A stretch of DNA of 37,355 nucleotides from Halobacteriales archaeon QS_6_71_20 (GTDB lineage: Archaea > Halobacteriota > Halobacteria > Halobacteriales > Haloferacaceae): contig PXRU01000012.1 of NCBI GenBank assembly GCA_003020945.1, forward strand, positions 1 through 37,355, written 5' to 3'. Every line of letters begins with the position of its first letter. The first letter of the stretch is position 1. The position numbers were made by a program, and so were the translations under genes. Below the pieces are notes generated by a model that saw only the letters and a list, made by a program, of their open reading frames with translations, was not told the DNA's origin and did no database searches. Shown one piece after another: positions 22,408 through 30,950 of the stretch.

Positions 22408-23855
22408 CGGGGTCGAACGACCCGGCGGCGGGGAGCGAGCCGACGGCCGCGCCCGACGCGGACCGCGACTCCGTGCTCGACGACGTGACGCGGGAGCTGG
22501 TTCAGCGGCTCCCGTGCGGCGTGAAGCGGCTCCTCGCGGTGCCGTACAACCACGTCCAGCGGGTCCGCGCCGACCGGTCGTTCCGCCGGCGCGCCGCGTC
22601 GTTCGAGTCGCGCACGCCCGCGCCCGACGCGCCGCGGCACGTGGTCTGTGTCGTCGTCGACGCGCTCCGGGCGGACGCGGTCGATCCCGAGACGACGCCG
22701 TTCATGGCGGCCCGCCGCGCGGGGACGGCGCTGACGCCGTCGCCGTGGACGTTCCCGGCGGTGACCTCGCTCGTCACCGGGCGGTACCCCCACGAACACG
22801 GGTCGATGCGCCGCTCGGACGACGCCGACCGCGGGGCGACGGACCTGGTGATCCCGCCGACGCTGCCCGACGCCGACCGCACCCTGCCGGAGGCGTTCGC
22901 GTCGGCCGGCTACGAGACGTACGGCGGGTTCGCGTTCCACATGCCCTTCTTCGCGCTCGGGGGGCGGTTCGCCACCCACCGGGTGTACGACGACGCGCCC
23001 GCGGAGACGGTGCTGGACGACTTCCGCGACTGGCTCGACCGACGCCGCGACGGGCGGACGTTCTCGTACCTCCATCTCGCGGACCTCCACGAGCCGGTCG
23101 ACCCGCCGGCCGAGTGCTGGAACCGGTACGACGTCGACGACTCGATCGAGGGGATCCGTCGGTGGCGCTTCCGGGAGACGCCCGACGTCGGCCCCGAGGG
23201 GGAGCGCTACCGCGAGCACCGGCGGCGGCTCTACCGGGCGGCCGCCGCCCACGTCGACGACCGCCTGGCGGCGCTCCGGACGGCGCTTCCCGCGGACGTC
23301 GCGCTGCTCGTGACCGGCGACCACGGCGAGGCGCTGTGGGAGCGGTCGGCGCTCGACGCGCGGACGTTCGTCGACTCCCGGCCGGCCTATGGCATCGACC
23401 ACGGCGGCACGCCGTTCGAAGCGGTCGCCCGCGTGCCGCTGGTCGCCGAGGGGCTCGACGTCGACGCCGGGGGCGGCCCCGCCTCGCTGGTCGACGTCGC
23501 GCCGACGCTGCTGGACGCGCTCGGCCACGCGGACGCCCTCCCCGCGACCGGCGTCCCGCTGACCGACGGCGTCCCCGAGGACCGGGTCCCGCTGGTCGAG
23601 GCCGCCCGCTACGGCCACGAGAGGAAGGCCGCCTACCTCGACGGGTGGAAGCTCGTCGTCTCGCGCGGCGACGACGCCGCCGTCGGCTTCCGGCTGCCGG
23701 CGGACGGCGACGGCGCCGCCGCGGAGGCCGAACTCCCGCCGGACGTGCGCCGCCGGCTGTACGACGCGCTGCCGGCGTGGCCGGACGGGACCCACCCCGA
23801 ACGCCACGTCTCCGGCATGGCTCGACGGCGCCTAGAGGACCTCGGCTATGTGTGA
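22404..23855 (+). CDS. Sulfatase/alkaline-phosphatase-superfamily hydrolase or phosphotransferase
   Basis: 483 residues from GTG 22404 (GTGA overlap). Metal-binding VCVVVDALRAD (Asp86) and VTGDHGEALWE match the alkaline phosphatase fold. The active-site segment PSPWTFPAVTSLVTGRYPHEHG-like region places Thr116 where true sulfatases have Cys/Ser of C/S-x-P-x-R; Thr is usual in phosphotransferases and phosphodiesterases of this fold. A later GIDHGGTPFEAVARVPLV carries the other metal ligands. No signal peptide is seen, only one short hydrophobic strand, so topology is unclear. Within a glycan cluster it may add or remove sulfate or phosphate groups on surface sugars (inference). Confidence 0.85.
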   Translation: MTGSNDPAAGSEPTAAPDADRDSVLDDVTRELVQRLPCGVKRLLAVPYNHVQRVRADRSFRRRAASFESRTPAPDAPRHVVCVVVDALRADAVDPETTPFMAARRAGTALTPSPWTFPAVTSLVTGRYPHEHGSMRRSDDADRGATDLVIPPTLPDADRTLPEAFASAGYETYGGFAFHMPFFALGGRFATHRVYDDAPAETVLDDFRDWLDRRRDGRTFSYLHLADLHEPVDPPAECWNRYDVDDSIEGIRRWRFRETPDVGPEGERYREHRRRLYRAAAAHVDDRLAALRTALPADVALLVTGDHGEALWERSALDARTFVDSRPAYGIDHGGTPFEAVARVPLVAEGLDVDAGGGPASLVDVAPTLLDALGHADALPATGVPLTDGVPEDRVPLVEAARYGHERKAAYLDGWKLVVSRGDDAAVGFRLPADGDGAAAEAELPPDVRRRLYDALPAWPDGTHPERHVSGMARRRLEDLGYV

Positions 23856-23978
23856 GGCCGCGCCGGCGACCGCGCCCACACGCTCCCGATCCCGGAGGCG
23901 GAGTCGTCCCCGCGGCCGCGCCGACCCGACCGCCGGACGGCCGACCGACCGAACGCGCCTCGGATTAGGGAGCCGCTG

Positions 23979-26792
23979 ATGTCGCCGGACGACGCGCCGT
24001 GGGAGCGGTACGGGCTCGACGCCACGAGGGCGACGTACGCCGTCGGAGTCGCCTGTTTCGCGCTCGTGTACGGCTTCCTCCTCCGGGGGATCGCCGTCGG
24101 CGACCTGTACGCGTTCGGCGACTTCCCCCCGTACTACGGCGCCCGGGCGTTCGAGAAGTTCCTCGGCACGTGGCACGGCGGGGGGCTGGGGTTCCCGTAC
24201 GTGTACAACGTGATGCCGGCGTACCTCGGCGCGGTGACGAGCCTCGGCGGGGCGCTCGCGCAGAACGCGTTCTTCATCGCGCTCGTGCCGGCGGGCTTTC
24301 TCGCCTTCCTCCTGTTCTCCGGCCGGTTCGTCGAGCGGCCGAGCGCCCGGCTGCTGGCGGCCGGGCTCTACGCGATCAACCCGCTGACGATCGCCGAGTT
24401 CGTCAACGGCGGCGTGAGCGAGCTGATCGGCTACGTCGGGTTCCCGCTGGTCCTCCATTATCTGTACGCCGTCGACGACGGCGGCGGCTGGCGGGCGGCG
24501 CTGAAGGTCGGCGTCGTGTTCGGGGCGACGGCGGTCGTCCCGTGGCTCGTGTTCTGGATGGTCGCCCCGTTCGCCGCCCGCTTCGCCTACCGGGCGCGGC
24601 GCGAGCCGCGGAAGCTGGCGCAGTTCGTTGCGGCCGGCGGGCTGGGCGTCGTGCTGTCGCTCCCGAACGTCCACCACATCCTCCAGCGGGTGACCGACGG
24701 GGACGCCGGGACCGCGGTGCTGTGGGACACGCTGCGGTGGAACTACGCGACGGCCGAGCCGCTTGCCGTCCTCCGGCTGGCGGGCAACCACGGCACGATC
24801 GCGATGAACGAACTGGGCTACAACACGGACCCGATGATGGTCGTCGGGCTCGTCGTACCCGCGGTCGCGCTGCTGGCCGTCGGCCGCGAGCGGTTCAGGG
24901 TGTTCTACGCGGTGGCGGGCTGCTGTTGGGCGTTCATCGTCCTCACCGGGATGGGGATCACCTACCCGCTGTTCGAGCACGTCCCGCTGCTGCTGACGGT
25001 GCGGAACCCGGTGAAGCTCCAGTACCCGATGCTGCTCTCGCTCAGCGTGCTGTTCGGCGCCGGGGTGGAGACGCTGTTGACCCGCACGTCGACCGCGGAC
25101 GCCTCGCCGCTCGGGGACATCGACCTCGACGCGGCCCGCTCCCGGGCGACCGCCGCGGGCGATCCCCTGCTCCGGGGCGCTCTCGTCGGACTGTTGGTGC
25201 TGTCGCTGCTCGCGTACGCGATGCCCGCCGCGGGCGCGTACGGCCTCCAGGAGAGCCGCGGCGACGAGTACGCCGTCCCCGAGGGGTACGACGAGGTCGC
25301 CGGGGAACTGGACGGCCGGGCGCTGTGGGTGCCGTACGGCTACACGACCCAGCTCCGCCTGCGCGACGTCCACCCGAGCCACGTCGGCGTCAAGAGCGGC
25401 GGGGTCGCCCAGGGGATCCCGAACGCCGGGTACGTGACGGGTGTGTTCGAGGACCTGGCGGCCGGCGAGCCGGTCGACGGCCGCCTCCGCGACCTCGGCG
25501 TACGCTACGTCGTCGTCGAGTCCGACCCGCCGGACGACTACGGCGCCGGCGCCCCGCGCGTGCGGTCGAAGTGGGGGTCGCCGTGGCTGTTCGGCGACCC
25601 CTCGGCGTTCCGGTCCCGGTTCGCCGACTCCTCGGCGTACGAACTCGCGTTCGAGACTGGCGGGTTCACCGTCTACCGGCTGACCGGCGACATCGAGCGG
25701 GGGCGAACCGTCGAGAAGCGGGGACTCCATGCGGTCGTCTACCCGACGGAGACCGACGTCGAGACGGTCGGCGAGAACCGCCTCGCCAACCCCTCCTTCG
25801 AGGAGGGGCTCGACGGCTGGTGGACGCCCGCCGACGAGTCGGGACGGGAGACGCGGCTCGTGAACGGCGACGACGGGAGCGCGGTCGAGCTGTCCGTCGA
25901 GGGCGACACGGAGCCGCTGCCGGTCGCACAGGCGACCGACGTCCGCGACCGCGCCCCCTACCGCGTCGGGGTCGACGCGACCGGCGACGGCGTCGCCACG
26001 CTGTACTGGTACGACGGCGAGAAGTCGCCCGACTCGCTTGTCGCCCGCGAGGTCGTCCCGCTGTCGGCGTTCCCGCGGACGGTGACGGCGAAAGGCGACA
26101 CGCTGTCGGTCCGGATCAAGCCGAACGCCTCCGAGACGATCCGGGTGCGCGAGGTCGGCGTGGCGCGAACCACCTACCCCGCGAGCACCGGGTTCACCGC
26201 GAACGCCGAGAGCGTGCCGGGCGCCGTCGTGGACGGCCGCGACGACCCGCCGGAGAACGCGACAGTCGTCGCGGCGAATCTCGGCCCCGAGGCGGCCGCG
26301 GCCGCCGGCGCCGACGTGCGGATCGTCGACGCCGAGACGGCGCTCGACGGGAAGCCGGCGTTCGACGACCGCTTCAGGCAGGGGGCCGGCGTACTGCTCG
26401 ACGGCGACGAGCGCCCGGCCGGCGTCCCGGACGAGGCGCGCCTCGTCACCCACGAGACGCCCGAGGGCACCGTCCTCGACTACTGGGTCGTCGGCTCGTT
26501 CGACCGGACGCCGGTGACGCTCCTCCGGACGTCCTACGACGAGCGCTGGGCGGGCGACCCCGCCGGCGACCAGTTCCGGGCGCAGGGGTGGGCCAACGGG
26601 TTCACCGAGACGACGCCCGCCGAGGTGCGCTGGACCGGCGGCGGGCTCAGGGGCGCGGTGGTCCGCGTGTGGCTCGGCGCGTGGGCGCTGACCCTCCTGG
26701 GGCTGGTCGTCCCCCCGGCGGTCCGTCGGCGCCGCGAGCGCGACGCCGAACCCGAAGGGGAATACGACCGCGAACCGACGGACGTACTGTGA
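23979..26792 (+). CDS. Giant polytopic membrane protein, GT-C/YfhO-like with external domain
   Basis: 937 residues from ATG 23979. The N-terminal half (about 1-425) has a dozen membrane helices and an acidic first external loop (GDLYAFGDFPPYYGARAF), a layout recalling GT-C lipid-sugar glycosyltransferases and PTPS-related/YfhO membrane proteins. About 430-860 is an external region. It includes VRYVVVESDPPDDYG and a carbohydrate-binding-like module beginning NRLANPSFEEGLDGWW (about 600-740), similar to CBM4/9 starts. A last helix (about 890-915) precedes a charged tail. The gap to the sulfatase gene is 123 bases; the next gene overlaps by GTGA. A role in building or attaching surface glycan is inferred from fold and context. 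Confidence 0.7.
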   Translation: MSPDDAPWERYGLDATRATYAVGVACFALVYGFLLRGIAVGDLYAFGDFPPYYGARAFEKFLGTWHGGGLGFPYVYNVMPAYLGAVTSLGGALAQNAFFIALVPAGFLAFLLFSGRFVERPSARLLAAGLYAINPLTIAEFVNGGVSELIGYVGFPLVLHYLYAVDDGGGWRAALKVGVVFGATAVVPWLVFWMVAPFAARFAYRARREPRKLAQFVAAGGLGVVLSLPNVHHILQRVTDGDAGTAVLWDTLRWNYATAEPLAVLRLAGNHGTIAMNELGYNTDPMMVVGLVVPAVALLAVGRERFRVFYAVAGCCWAFIVLTGMGITYPLFEHVPLLLTVRNPVKLQYPMLLSLSVLFGAGVETLLTRTSTADASPLGDIDLDAARSRATAAGDPLLRGALVGLLVLSLLAYAMPAAGAYGLQESRGDEYAVPEGYDEVAGELDGRALWVPYGYTTQLRLRDVHPSHVGVKSGGVAQGIPNAGYVTGVFEDLAAGEPVDGRLRDLGVRYVVVESDPPDDYGAGAPRVRSKWGSPWLFGDPSAFRSRFADSSAYELAFETGGFTVYRLTGDIERGRTVEKRGLHAVVYPTETDVETVGENRLANPSFEEGLDGWWTPADESGRETRLVNGDDGSAVELSVEGDTEPLPVAQATDVRDRAPYRVGVDATGDGVATLYWYDGEKSPDSLVAREVVPLSAFPRTVTAKGDTLSVRIKPNASETIRVREVGVARTTYPASTGFTANAESVPGAVVDGRDDPPENATVVAANLGPEAAAAAGADVRIVDAETALDGKPAFDDRFRQGAGVLLDGDERPAGVPDEARLVTHETPEGTVLDYWVVGSFDRTPVTLLRTSYDERWAGDPAGDQFRAQGWANGFTETTPAEVRWTGGGLRGAVVRVWLGAWALTLLGLVVPPAVRRRRERDAEPEGEYDREPTDVL

Positions 26793-28675
26793 CCGACGGC
26801 CGCGGCGGCGGAGGGGGGCGGGGCCGCGACCGGCCGGCGTGGGGACGGCTCCGCGCCCGCCTGGTGGAGCGGAGCCGCCGGGACGAGAACCGGATCGCGG
26901 CGCTGGCGTTTCTCGCGGTCGCGGTCGCCGCGTTCCGCCCGACGCTCGGCGGCGGGTTCCTCCTGCAGCTCGACGCGGTGTTCGCGCCCGACGCCTCCCA
27001 CCTCCGGTTCGCGCTCGACTCGAAGGGCCCGCTGTACTACGGGCGGCTCCCGTTCGTCGCGCTGCTTGACGCCGCCGCGCTCGCGCTCCCGGCGTGGACG
27101 ATCCAGCGGGCGGTGTTTCTCGGCGCCGTCGCCGGCGCCGGCTACGCCGGCTACGCCGCGGCGACGACCGCGCTCGATGCCGGAACGGCCGGCGATGACG
27201 GCGGGCGGTTCGAGGCGCGGCTGTTCGCCGGGCTGTTGTACGCGGTCAACCCGTTCGTCTACGTTCGGCTCCTCGCCGGCCAGTGGTATTTCGTCCTGGG
27301 GTACGCGGTCCTCCCGCTCGCGGTCGTCGCGTTCCACGCGTACGTCGCGGGCGAGCGCGACCGGCCGACGCGGGCGCTGGCGTGGGTGACGCTGGTCGCG
27401 GTGTTCGACCCCCACGCGGCCGTCCTCGCGGCCCTCGCCGGGGGCACGACGCTGCTGGCGACGCTGCCGACGGCCGGCCGTCGGGCGCTCGCCCGTGCCG
27501 GCCGGTTCTGTGCGCTCGCGGTCGGCGCCAACGCCTACTGGCTGCTGCCGGCGGCGACGGCCCTGCTGGCGGGCGGCTCACAGCTCTCGACGGTGGGGAC
27601 GGCGGACCTGGTCGCGTACTCCCCTCGGGGGAGCGTGCTGGGCGACGTCCCCCTGTCGGTGAGCATGCTGTACGGCTTCTGGCGCGGCGGGTACCTCTAT
27701 CCGTTCGACGTGGTGCCGCTGTGGGCGGTGTTCGGCTGCTTCCTCGCCTTAGTCACGGTCGCGGTGTACGGCCTGATCGACGACGGCGACCCGCTCGCAT
27801 ACGGTCTGGCGGGCTGTGCGGTCGCCGGCGGAGTGCTCGGGGTCGGCGTCGCGGTGCCGGCCGTCGCCCCGCTGTTTCGCGCCCTCGCCGCGATGCCGGT
27901 CGGGGCGGGGATGCGCGAGGCCGGAAAGTTCGTCGCGCTGCTGGCGCTCGCGTACGCCCTCCTGGGCGCCCGCGGCGTCGACCGTCTGCGCGCGGACGTC
28001 GACGCCGTCCTGGCGGACCGGGGGACCGCCCCCGGCCGCGCCCGCCCGGTCGTCGCGCTGTTCGTCGTGCTCGTCCTCTCGGTCCCGCTGGCGTACACGG
28101 TCCCGATGGTCGCCGGGTTCTCGGGCGGGTTCCAGCCGACGGAGTACCCCGACGACTGGCACGCCGTCGACGACCGCCTCGACCGCGACGACGGCGAGTA
28201 CCGCGTCCTCTATCTCCCGTGGCACCAGTACCTCCGCTACGACTGGGCCGGCGGCACCGTCGCCTCGCCCGCGCCGCTGTTCTTCGGCCCCGAGGTGGTC
28301 GCGAGCCGCGACCCGGACCTGGGCGTCGGGAGCCAGGCGACCGACCCCACCCACCGGCGGCTCGGCGAACTGCTGGAGTCGCCGCCCGAGGCGGGGTTCG
28401 GCCGCCGCGTCGCCCCGCTCGGCGTGAAGTACGTCGTTCTCTCGCGGACGGCCGACCACGAGCGCTACGGCTACCTGTACGAGCAGTCCGACCTCGCGGT
28501 GGTGTACCGCGGCGAACAGCTCGTCGTGTTCGAGAACCGGGCGTTCGACGGGAGCGACCCGGGATCGTGGCCGCCCGCGGGTCCGGCGGTGCCGTGGCGC
28601 TCGCTCGCCGCCGGGGCAGCGGTCTCGGCGGCGACGGTCGCCGCGCTCGGGCGGCTCGGCGACGGGTGGCGCTGA
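26789..28675 (+). CDS. Polytopic membrane protein related to the preceding one
   Basis: 628 residues from GTG 26789 (overlapping the previous stop). About eleven membrane helices (30-420), an external domain (430-600) and one C-terminal helix. It appears paralogous to the previous protein: LFAGLLYAVNPFVYVRLLAG here against LLAAGLYAINPLTIAEFVNG there. YRVLYLPWHQYLRYDWAGG and LGVKYVVLSRTADHERYGYL also parallel the external part of the neighbour (LWVPYGYTTQLRLRD, LGVRYVVVESDPPDDYG). It lacks the carbohydrate-binding-like module. The frame stays open backwards through the previous gene to 23999, but that part is a shadow. Probably a GT-C-like transferase working with its neighbour. Confidence 0.72.
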   Translation: MTDGRGGGGGRGRDRPAWGRLRARLVERSRRDENRIAALAFLAVAVAAFRPTLGGGFLLQLDAVFAPDASHLRFALDSKGPLYYGRLPFVALLDAAALALPAWTIQRAVFLGAVAGAGYAGYAAATTALDAGTAGDDGGRFEARLFAGLLYAVNPFVYVRLLAGQWYFVLGYAVLPLAVVAFHAYVAGERDRPTRALAWVTLVAVFDPHAAVLAALAGGTTLLATLPTAGRRALARAGRFCALAVGANAYWLLPAATALLAGGSQLSTVGTADLVAYSPRGSVLGDVPLSVSMLYGFWRGGYLYPFDVVPLWAVFGCFLALVTVAVYGLIDDGDPLAYGLAGCAVAGGVLGVGVAVPAVAPLFRALAAMPVGAGMREAGKFVALLALAYALLGARGVDRLRADVDAVLADRGTAPGRARPVVALFVVLVLSVPLAYTVPMVAGFSGGFQPTEYPDDWHAVDDRLDRDDGEYRVLYLPWHQYLRYDWAGGTVASPAPLFFGPEVVASRDPDLGVGSQATDPTHRRLGELLESPPEAGFGRRVAPLGVKYVVLSRTADHERYGYLYEQSDLAVVYRGEQLVVFENRAFDGSDPGSWPPAGPAVPWRSLAAGAAVSAATVAALGRLGDGWR

Positions 28676-28681
28676 GCGATC

Positions 28682-29030
28682 GATCGGAGCGTCGCGTCCG
28701 GGAGCGACCGAACGGCGGCGGTCGACCGGCTCATTCGGACCGCCGAGCTCGTTCGCGAGGTCAGCGACACGCCGGACCGGCTCGTCGACGCGTCGGCGGT
28801 CCCCGGGTCGACCGACGAGGCGCGCTCGCGGCCGATCGCGACGCCGAGGAGCGGGTCGCGGCGTTCGGGGAGCGATGCCGGCGGCCGGAAGGCGACGACT
28901 CCGCCGCCGAGGTCGCCCCCCGCGAGCATACGGAGATGCGGCAGCCGACGCCCCGGCCGTCGCTGGAGAGTGTTCGGTCGCGCCTCCTCGCGCAAGTGTC
29001 GACGGAACCGGCCCGGAACGCGGGGGGTCG
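28682..29030 (+). pseudogene. Decayed gene fragment, family unknown
   Basis: Two frames in sequence look coding. First comes GSDRTAAVDRLIRTAELVRE with VSDTPDRLVDASAVPGSTDE (to about 28822). It is followed in another frame by ADRDAEERVAAFGERCRRPE with SLESVRSRLLAQVST (to about 29010). Both have acidic haloarchaeal composition and helical patterns, but no start or continuous frame joins them. It probably is a small soluble protein broken by one frameshift and truncated at its 5' end. The family was not recognised. Confidence 0.35.
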
Positions 29031-29032
29031 GC

Positions 29033-29245
29033 TCAGTCCCGGGGGTTCAGTTCGACGTCGCCGTCGAGCGTCCAGTGGGCCCGGTCGGCGTCCTCGCCGG
29101 TCCGGCTCGGGACGTGGACGTCCATGTCGGTGAAGCGGATCGTCTGGGAGCCGCCGGCGTCGATCTCGTCGTACACCCGGGCGACGAGTTCCGGCCAGTT
29201 CTGTGTCGCTTCCGCCTCCGTGTCGGCGTCGTTCTCGACGCTCAT
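29033..29245 (-). CDS. Small acidic haloarchaeal protein of unknown function
   Basis: 70 residues from ATG at 29245 (MSVENDADTEAEATQNWPEL); the frame extends to 29272 but a TATA-like box lies in that stretch, so the shorter form is preferred. It has a helical WPELVARVYDEIDAGG start and a beta part TIRFTDMDVHVPSRTGEDAD. The WPEL...V.VPS.TGE.A..A.W..DG layout looks familiar from other haloarchaeal small proteins. No metal or catalytic motif. Function unknown. Confidence 0.65.
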   Translation of the reverse strand: MSVENDADTEAEATQNWPELVARVYDEIDAGGSQTIRFTDMDVHVPSRTGEDADRAHWTLDGDVELNPRD

Positions 29246-29270
29246 GTAAGTCGCACTATGAGCCTGGAAC

Positions 29271-29280
29271 ACAAAAATAC
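29271..29280 (-). promoter_or_regulatory. TATA-like box for the small acidic protein
   Basis: GTATTTTTGT on the minus strand, 26-35 bases before the ATG at 29245, the spacing expected for a leaderless transcript. Confidence 0.5.
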
Positions 29281-29376
29281 GCGGTCGTCACGGGCCTGCT
29301 CAGGAGACGAGCAAGCTGGTCAGTAGCTGACAATGACACGGGACGAGCCCAGCGGTCCCACGGAGGGCGTCAGAGC

Positions 29377-29672
29377 ATGCCGTGTCCGTTCCACACCGAC
29401 GACGAGGACCCGGTGCGGACGGGAGAGGAACAGCCGAGCGACGGGACGACGGACGCCGCCGACCGCCGCGACCGGGGGTTCGACTGCCGGGAGTGCCTGA
29501 ACTCGGCGCTCACCATCGACGGACCGGCGGCGGACGTGCGTCTTCCCCGTCGACGGCGCCGGAGTCGACACGGCGCTCGGCGGGACCGACGGCGACGTGC
29601 GCGTCCGGTTCGTCGCGAAGCGGGCCGCCGACGGTCGCCCGGTACGGGAACGGCGCCGATCGACCCGAGTGA
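29377..29672 (+). pseudogene. Frameshifted small CxxC-containing protein
   Basis: ATG 29377 opens MPCPFHTDDEDPVRTGEEQP and continues through FDCRECLNSALTIDGPAADV. The coding-like sequence then moves to another frame, VCVFPVDGAGVDTALGGTDG then DVRVRFVAKRAADGRPV, with a clean switch near 29538. A third frame supplies a nearby stop at 29672. About 95 residues would result. The CP..H and CREC pairs suggest a small zinc-binding protein. Either a real frameshift or a sequencing error. Confidence 0.45.
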
Positions 29673-29712
29673 GACGGGACCGCGGCGGTGAGTCTCGGGG
29701 GACGCCCCCGTC

Positions 29713-30012
29713 TCACCGGACCGTGACGACCGTGAGCGACGACAGCGCGACGCACTGGAGCGCCCGCATCGCCAGCACGGTCGACTGCACGGCCGTCGAC
29801 CCCGCGTACAACATCCCCATATCGAAGAAGAAGAACAGGGCGACGGCGTTCTCCACGAGCAGCACGAGCGCGAAGCCGATCAGCCCCAGCGTGAGCCGCG
29901 TGCGGAACGTGCGGTAGTTGCGTCCCCAGACGACGAGAAGGGCGATCAACAGGACGACGTTCAGCCCCGAAAGGGCGCTCGCGGCGGTCATCATCGGTGT
30001 CATTCCGGTCAT
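29713..30012 (-). CDS. Small membrane protein paired with a winged-helix regulator
   Basis: 99 residues from ATG at 30012 (a second ATG at 30003 is possible). Three hydrophobic segments (about 13-30, 42-62, 76-96), including VENAVALFFFFDMGMLY. It starts two bases after the stop of the regulator gene, so the two form one transcript. The same pairing of an ArsR-like regulator with a three-helix membrane protein occurs in haloarchaea in my recollection. Role unknown, perhaps a sensor or target of the regulator. The longer open frame to 30432 is the regulator's shadow. Confidence 0.65.
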   Translation of the reverse strand: MTGMTPMMTAASALSGLNVVLLIALLVVWGRNYRTFRTRLTLGLIGFALVLLVENAVALFFFFDMGMLYAGSTAVQSTVLAMRALQCVALSSLTVVTVR

Positions 30013-30014
30013 GG

Positions 30015-30398
30015 TCAGTCGGTGATGTCGGGGTCGGCGTCCGTCCGGACGTCGGTCGTCTCGCGGCGTTCCGGCCGTGCGTCCGCGTCCCGGTCCGCGC
30101 CGAACCCGGTCTCGGTTCCGCCGACGTCGACCTGTTCGGTGATCCGCTCGAACGCCTCGCGGTGGCGCTCGAACCGGTCGGTGAGGAAGTACAGCTTCCC
30201 GTAGTCGCCGCCGCCGGCCTCGACGACGTCGTGGTCGATCAGCATGTCGAGGTGGTGGCGCGCGGTGTTGTAGTCCACGTCGAGTTCGTCGGCGATGCGG
30301 TTGGCGTTGCGCGGCCGCTCGTCGAGGAGCCCGACGATCCGCGTCCGGTTCTCCCCGCCCCGCGTGCCCGCCAGCAGATACCACAGCGCCTTCTCCAT
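30015..30398 (-). CDS. Winged helix-turn-helix transcriptional regulator (ArsR-like)
   Basis: 127 residues from ATG at 30398, supported by a TATA-like box 32 bases upstream. The DNA-binding domain is about 1-80: EKALWYLLAGTRGGENRTRI, recognition region RNANRIADELDVDYNTARHH, and the wing GGGDYGKLYFLTD. The C-terminal 45 residues are acidic and disordered-looking. No cysteine metal site. The family usually acts as a local regulator; the co-transcribed membrane protein is the likely partner. Confidence 0.82.
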   Translation of the reverse strand: MEKALWYLLAGTRGGENRTRIVGLLDERPRNANRIADELDVDYNTARHHLDMLIDHDVVEAGGGDYGKLYFLTDRFERHREAFERITEQVDVGGTETGFGADRDADARPERRETTDVRTDADPDITD

Positions 30399-30429
30399 CT
30401 GTTCGTTCCGTGTCGCTCGGCGGCGTCGG

Positions 30430-30437
30430 CATAAGTG
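30430..30437 (-). promoter_or_regulatory. TATA-like box of the winged-helix operon
   Basis: CACTTATG on the minus strand, 32 bases before the ATG at 30398; supports that start over the longer open frame. Confidence 0.45.
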
Positions 30438-30505
30438 GTTCCCGAACGGGCGGGAGCAGTGCAGTGGCGTCGACCGGGTCGCCCGCGCGGGCTTCGACCG
30501 CGCGG

Positions 30506-30805
30506 TCACGGTCGGACGGTCCGTTTCACCCAGCCGGAGGGGCCGCTGGGGAACGCGTCGGGCTCCTCGGCCGGCTGCAGCGTCCCGGTGCCGTCGACCG
30601 CTCGGACGACCACCTCGTGTTCCCCCTCCGGCGGGTCGTACCGCCGGACCCACTGCCGCCACACGTCGTCGCCCGGCAGCGACTCGGAGAGGTCGGCGTC
30701 GCTCCAGGTGTCGCCGCCGTCGACCGACACCTCGACGCGGTCGATCCCCCGGGTGCCGGCGTAGGCGTGGCCCCCAACGGCGTCCGTCACCGGCCCGCCT
30801 CTAGT
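30506..30805 (-). pseudogene. C-terminal stub of a sulfite-oxidase-family molybdopterin oxidoreductase
   Basis: From about 30790 down to the stop at 30506 the protein reads GHAYAGTRGIDRVEVSVDGG, then WRQWVRRYDPPEGEHEVVVR and DAFPSGPSGWVKRTVRP. This is the Mo-co dimerisation domain found at the end of sulfite-oxidase-type enzymes. The catalytic Moco domain (about 250-300 residues) that must precede it is absent; upstream is unrelated sequence that reaches the halorhodopsin gene. The open frame back to 30955 is not part of the family. It is a deletion relic, possibly still expressed as a small beta-sandwich, but without catalytic residues. Confidence 0.75.
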
Positions 30806-30819
30806 CCGTCGGTCGAGCC

Positions 30820-30840
30820 GCCCGTCGGCCGCCGACGGGC
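30820..30840. repeat. Strong 9-base inverted repeat
   Basis: GCCCGTCGG (30820-30828), spacer of three, CCGACGGGC (30832-30840). It sits at the broken end of the oxidoreductase relic and about 200 bases beyond the end of the halorhodopsin gene on the same strand. It may act as a terminator for that transcript or mark the deletion junction. Confidence 0.5.
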
Positions 30841-30918
30841 CGGAGGTCGTGTCGTTGTCGAGCGTCGCGATAGAGGTTGCATATGCCGTCGCACGGCGGC
30901 GCCACTCATAGAGATTGG

Positions 30919-30950
30919 TCGAACTCCGGCCCGGATCCGTTCGAACTCCG
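30919..30950. repeat. Direct repeat TCGAACTCCG, two copies
   Basis: TCGAACTCCG at 30919-30928 and 30941-30950, 22 bases apart (two helix turns), with a third degenerate AACTTCGG unit at about 30955. Spacing suggests a cooperative binding site, but no start codon is near; it lies between the halorhodopsin stop and the relic. Confidence 0.35.

Noticed and set aside
23832..26453. Minus-strand open frame of 873 codons opposite the giant membrane protein
   Set aside because: Antisense shadow; the plus strand has regular membrane helices and an external module.
23999..26788. Plus-strand extension that would fuse the 26789 gene to a 1,558-residue protein
   Set aside because: The first 930 codons are an Arg/Gly/Pro-rich alternate frame of the 23979 gene; the real protein starts at GTG 26789 with a start-stop overlap.
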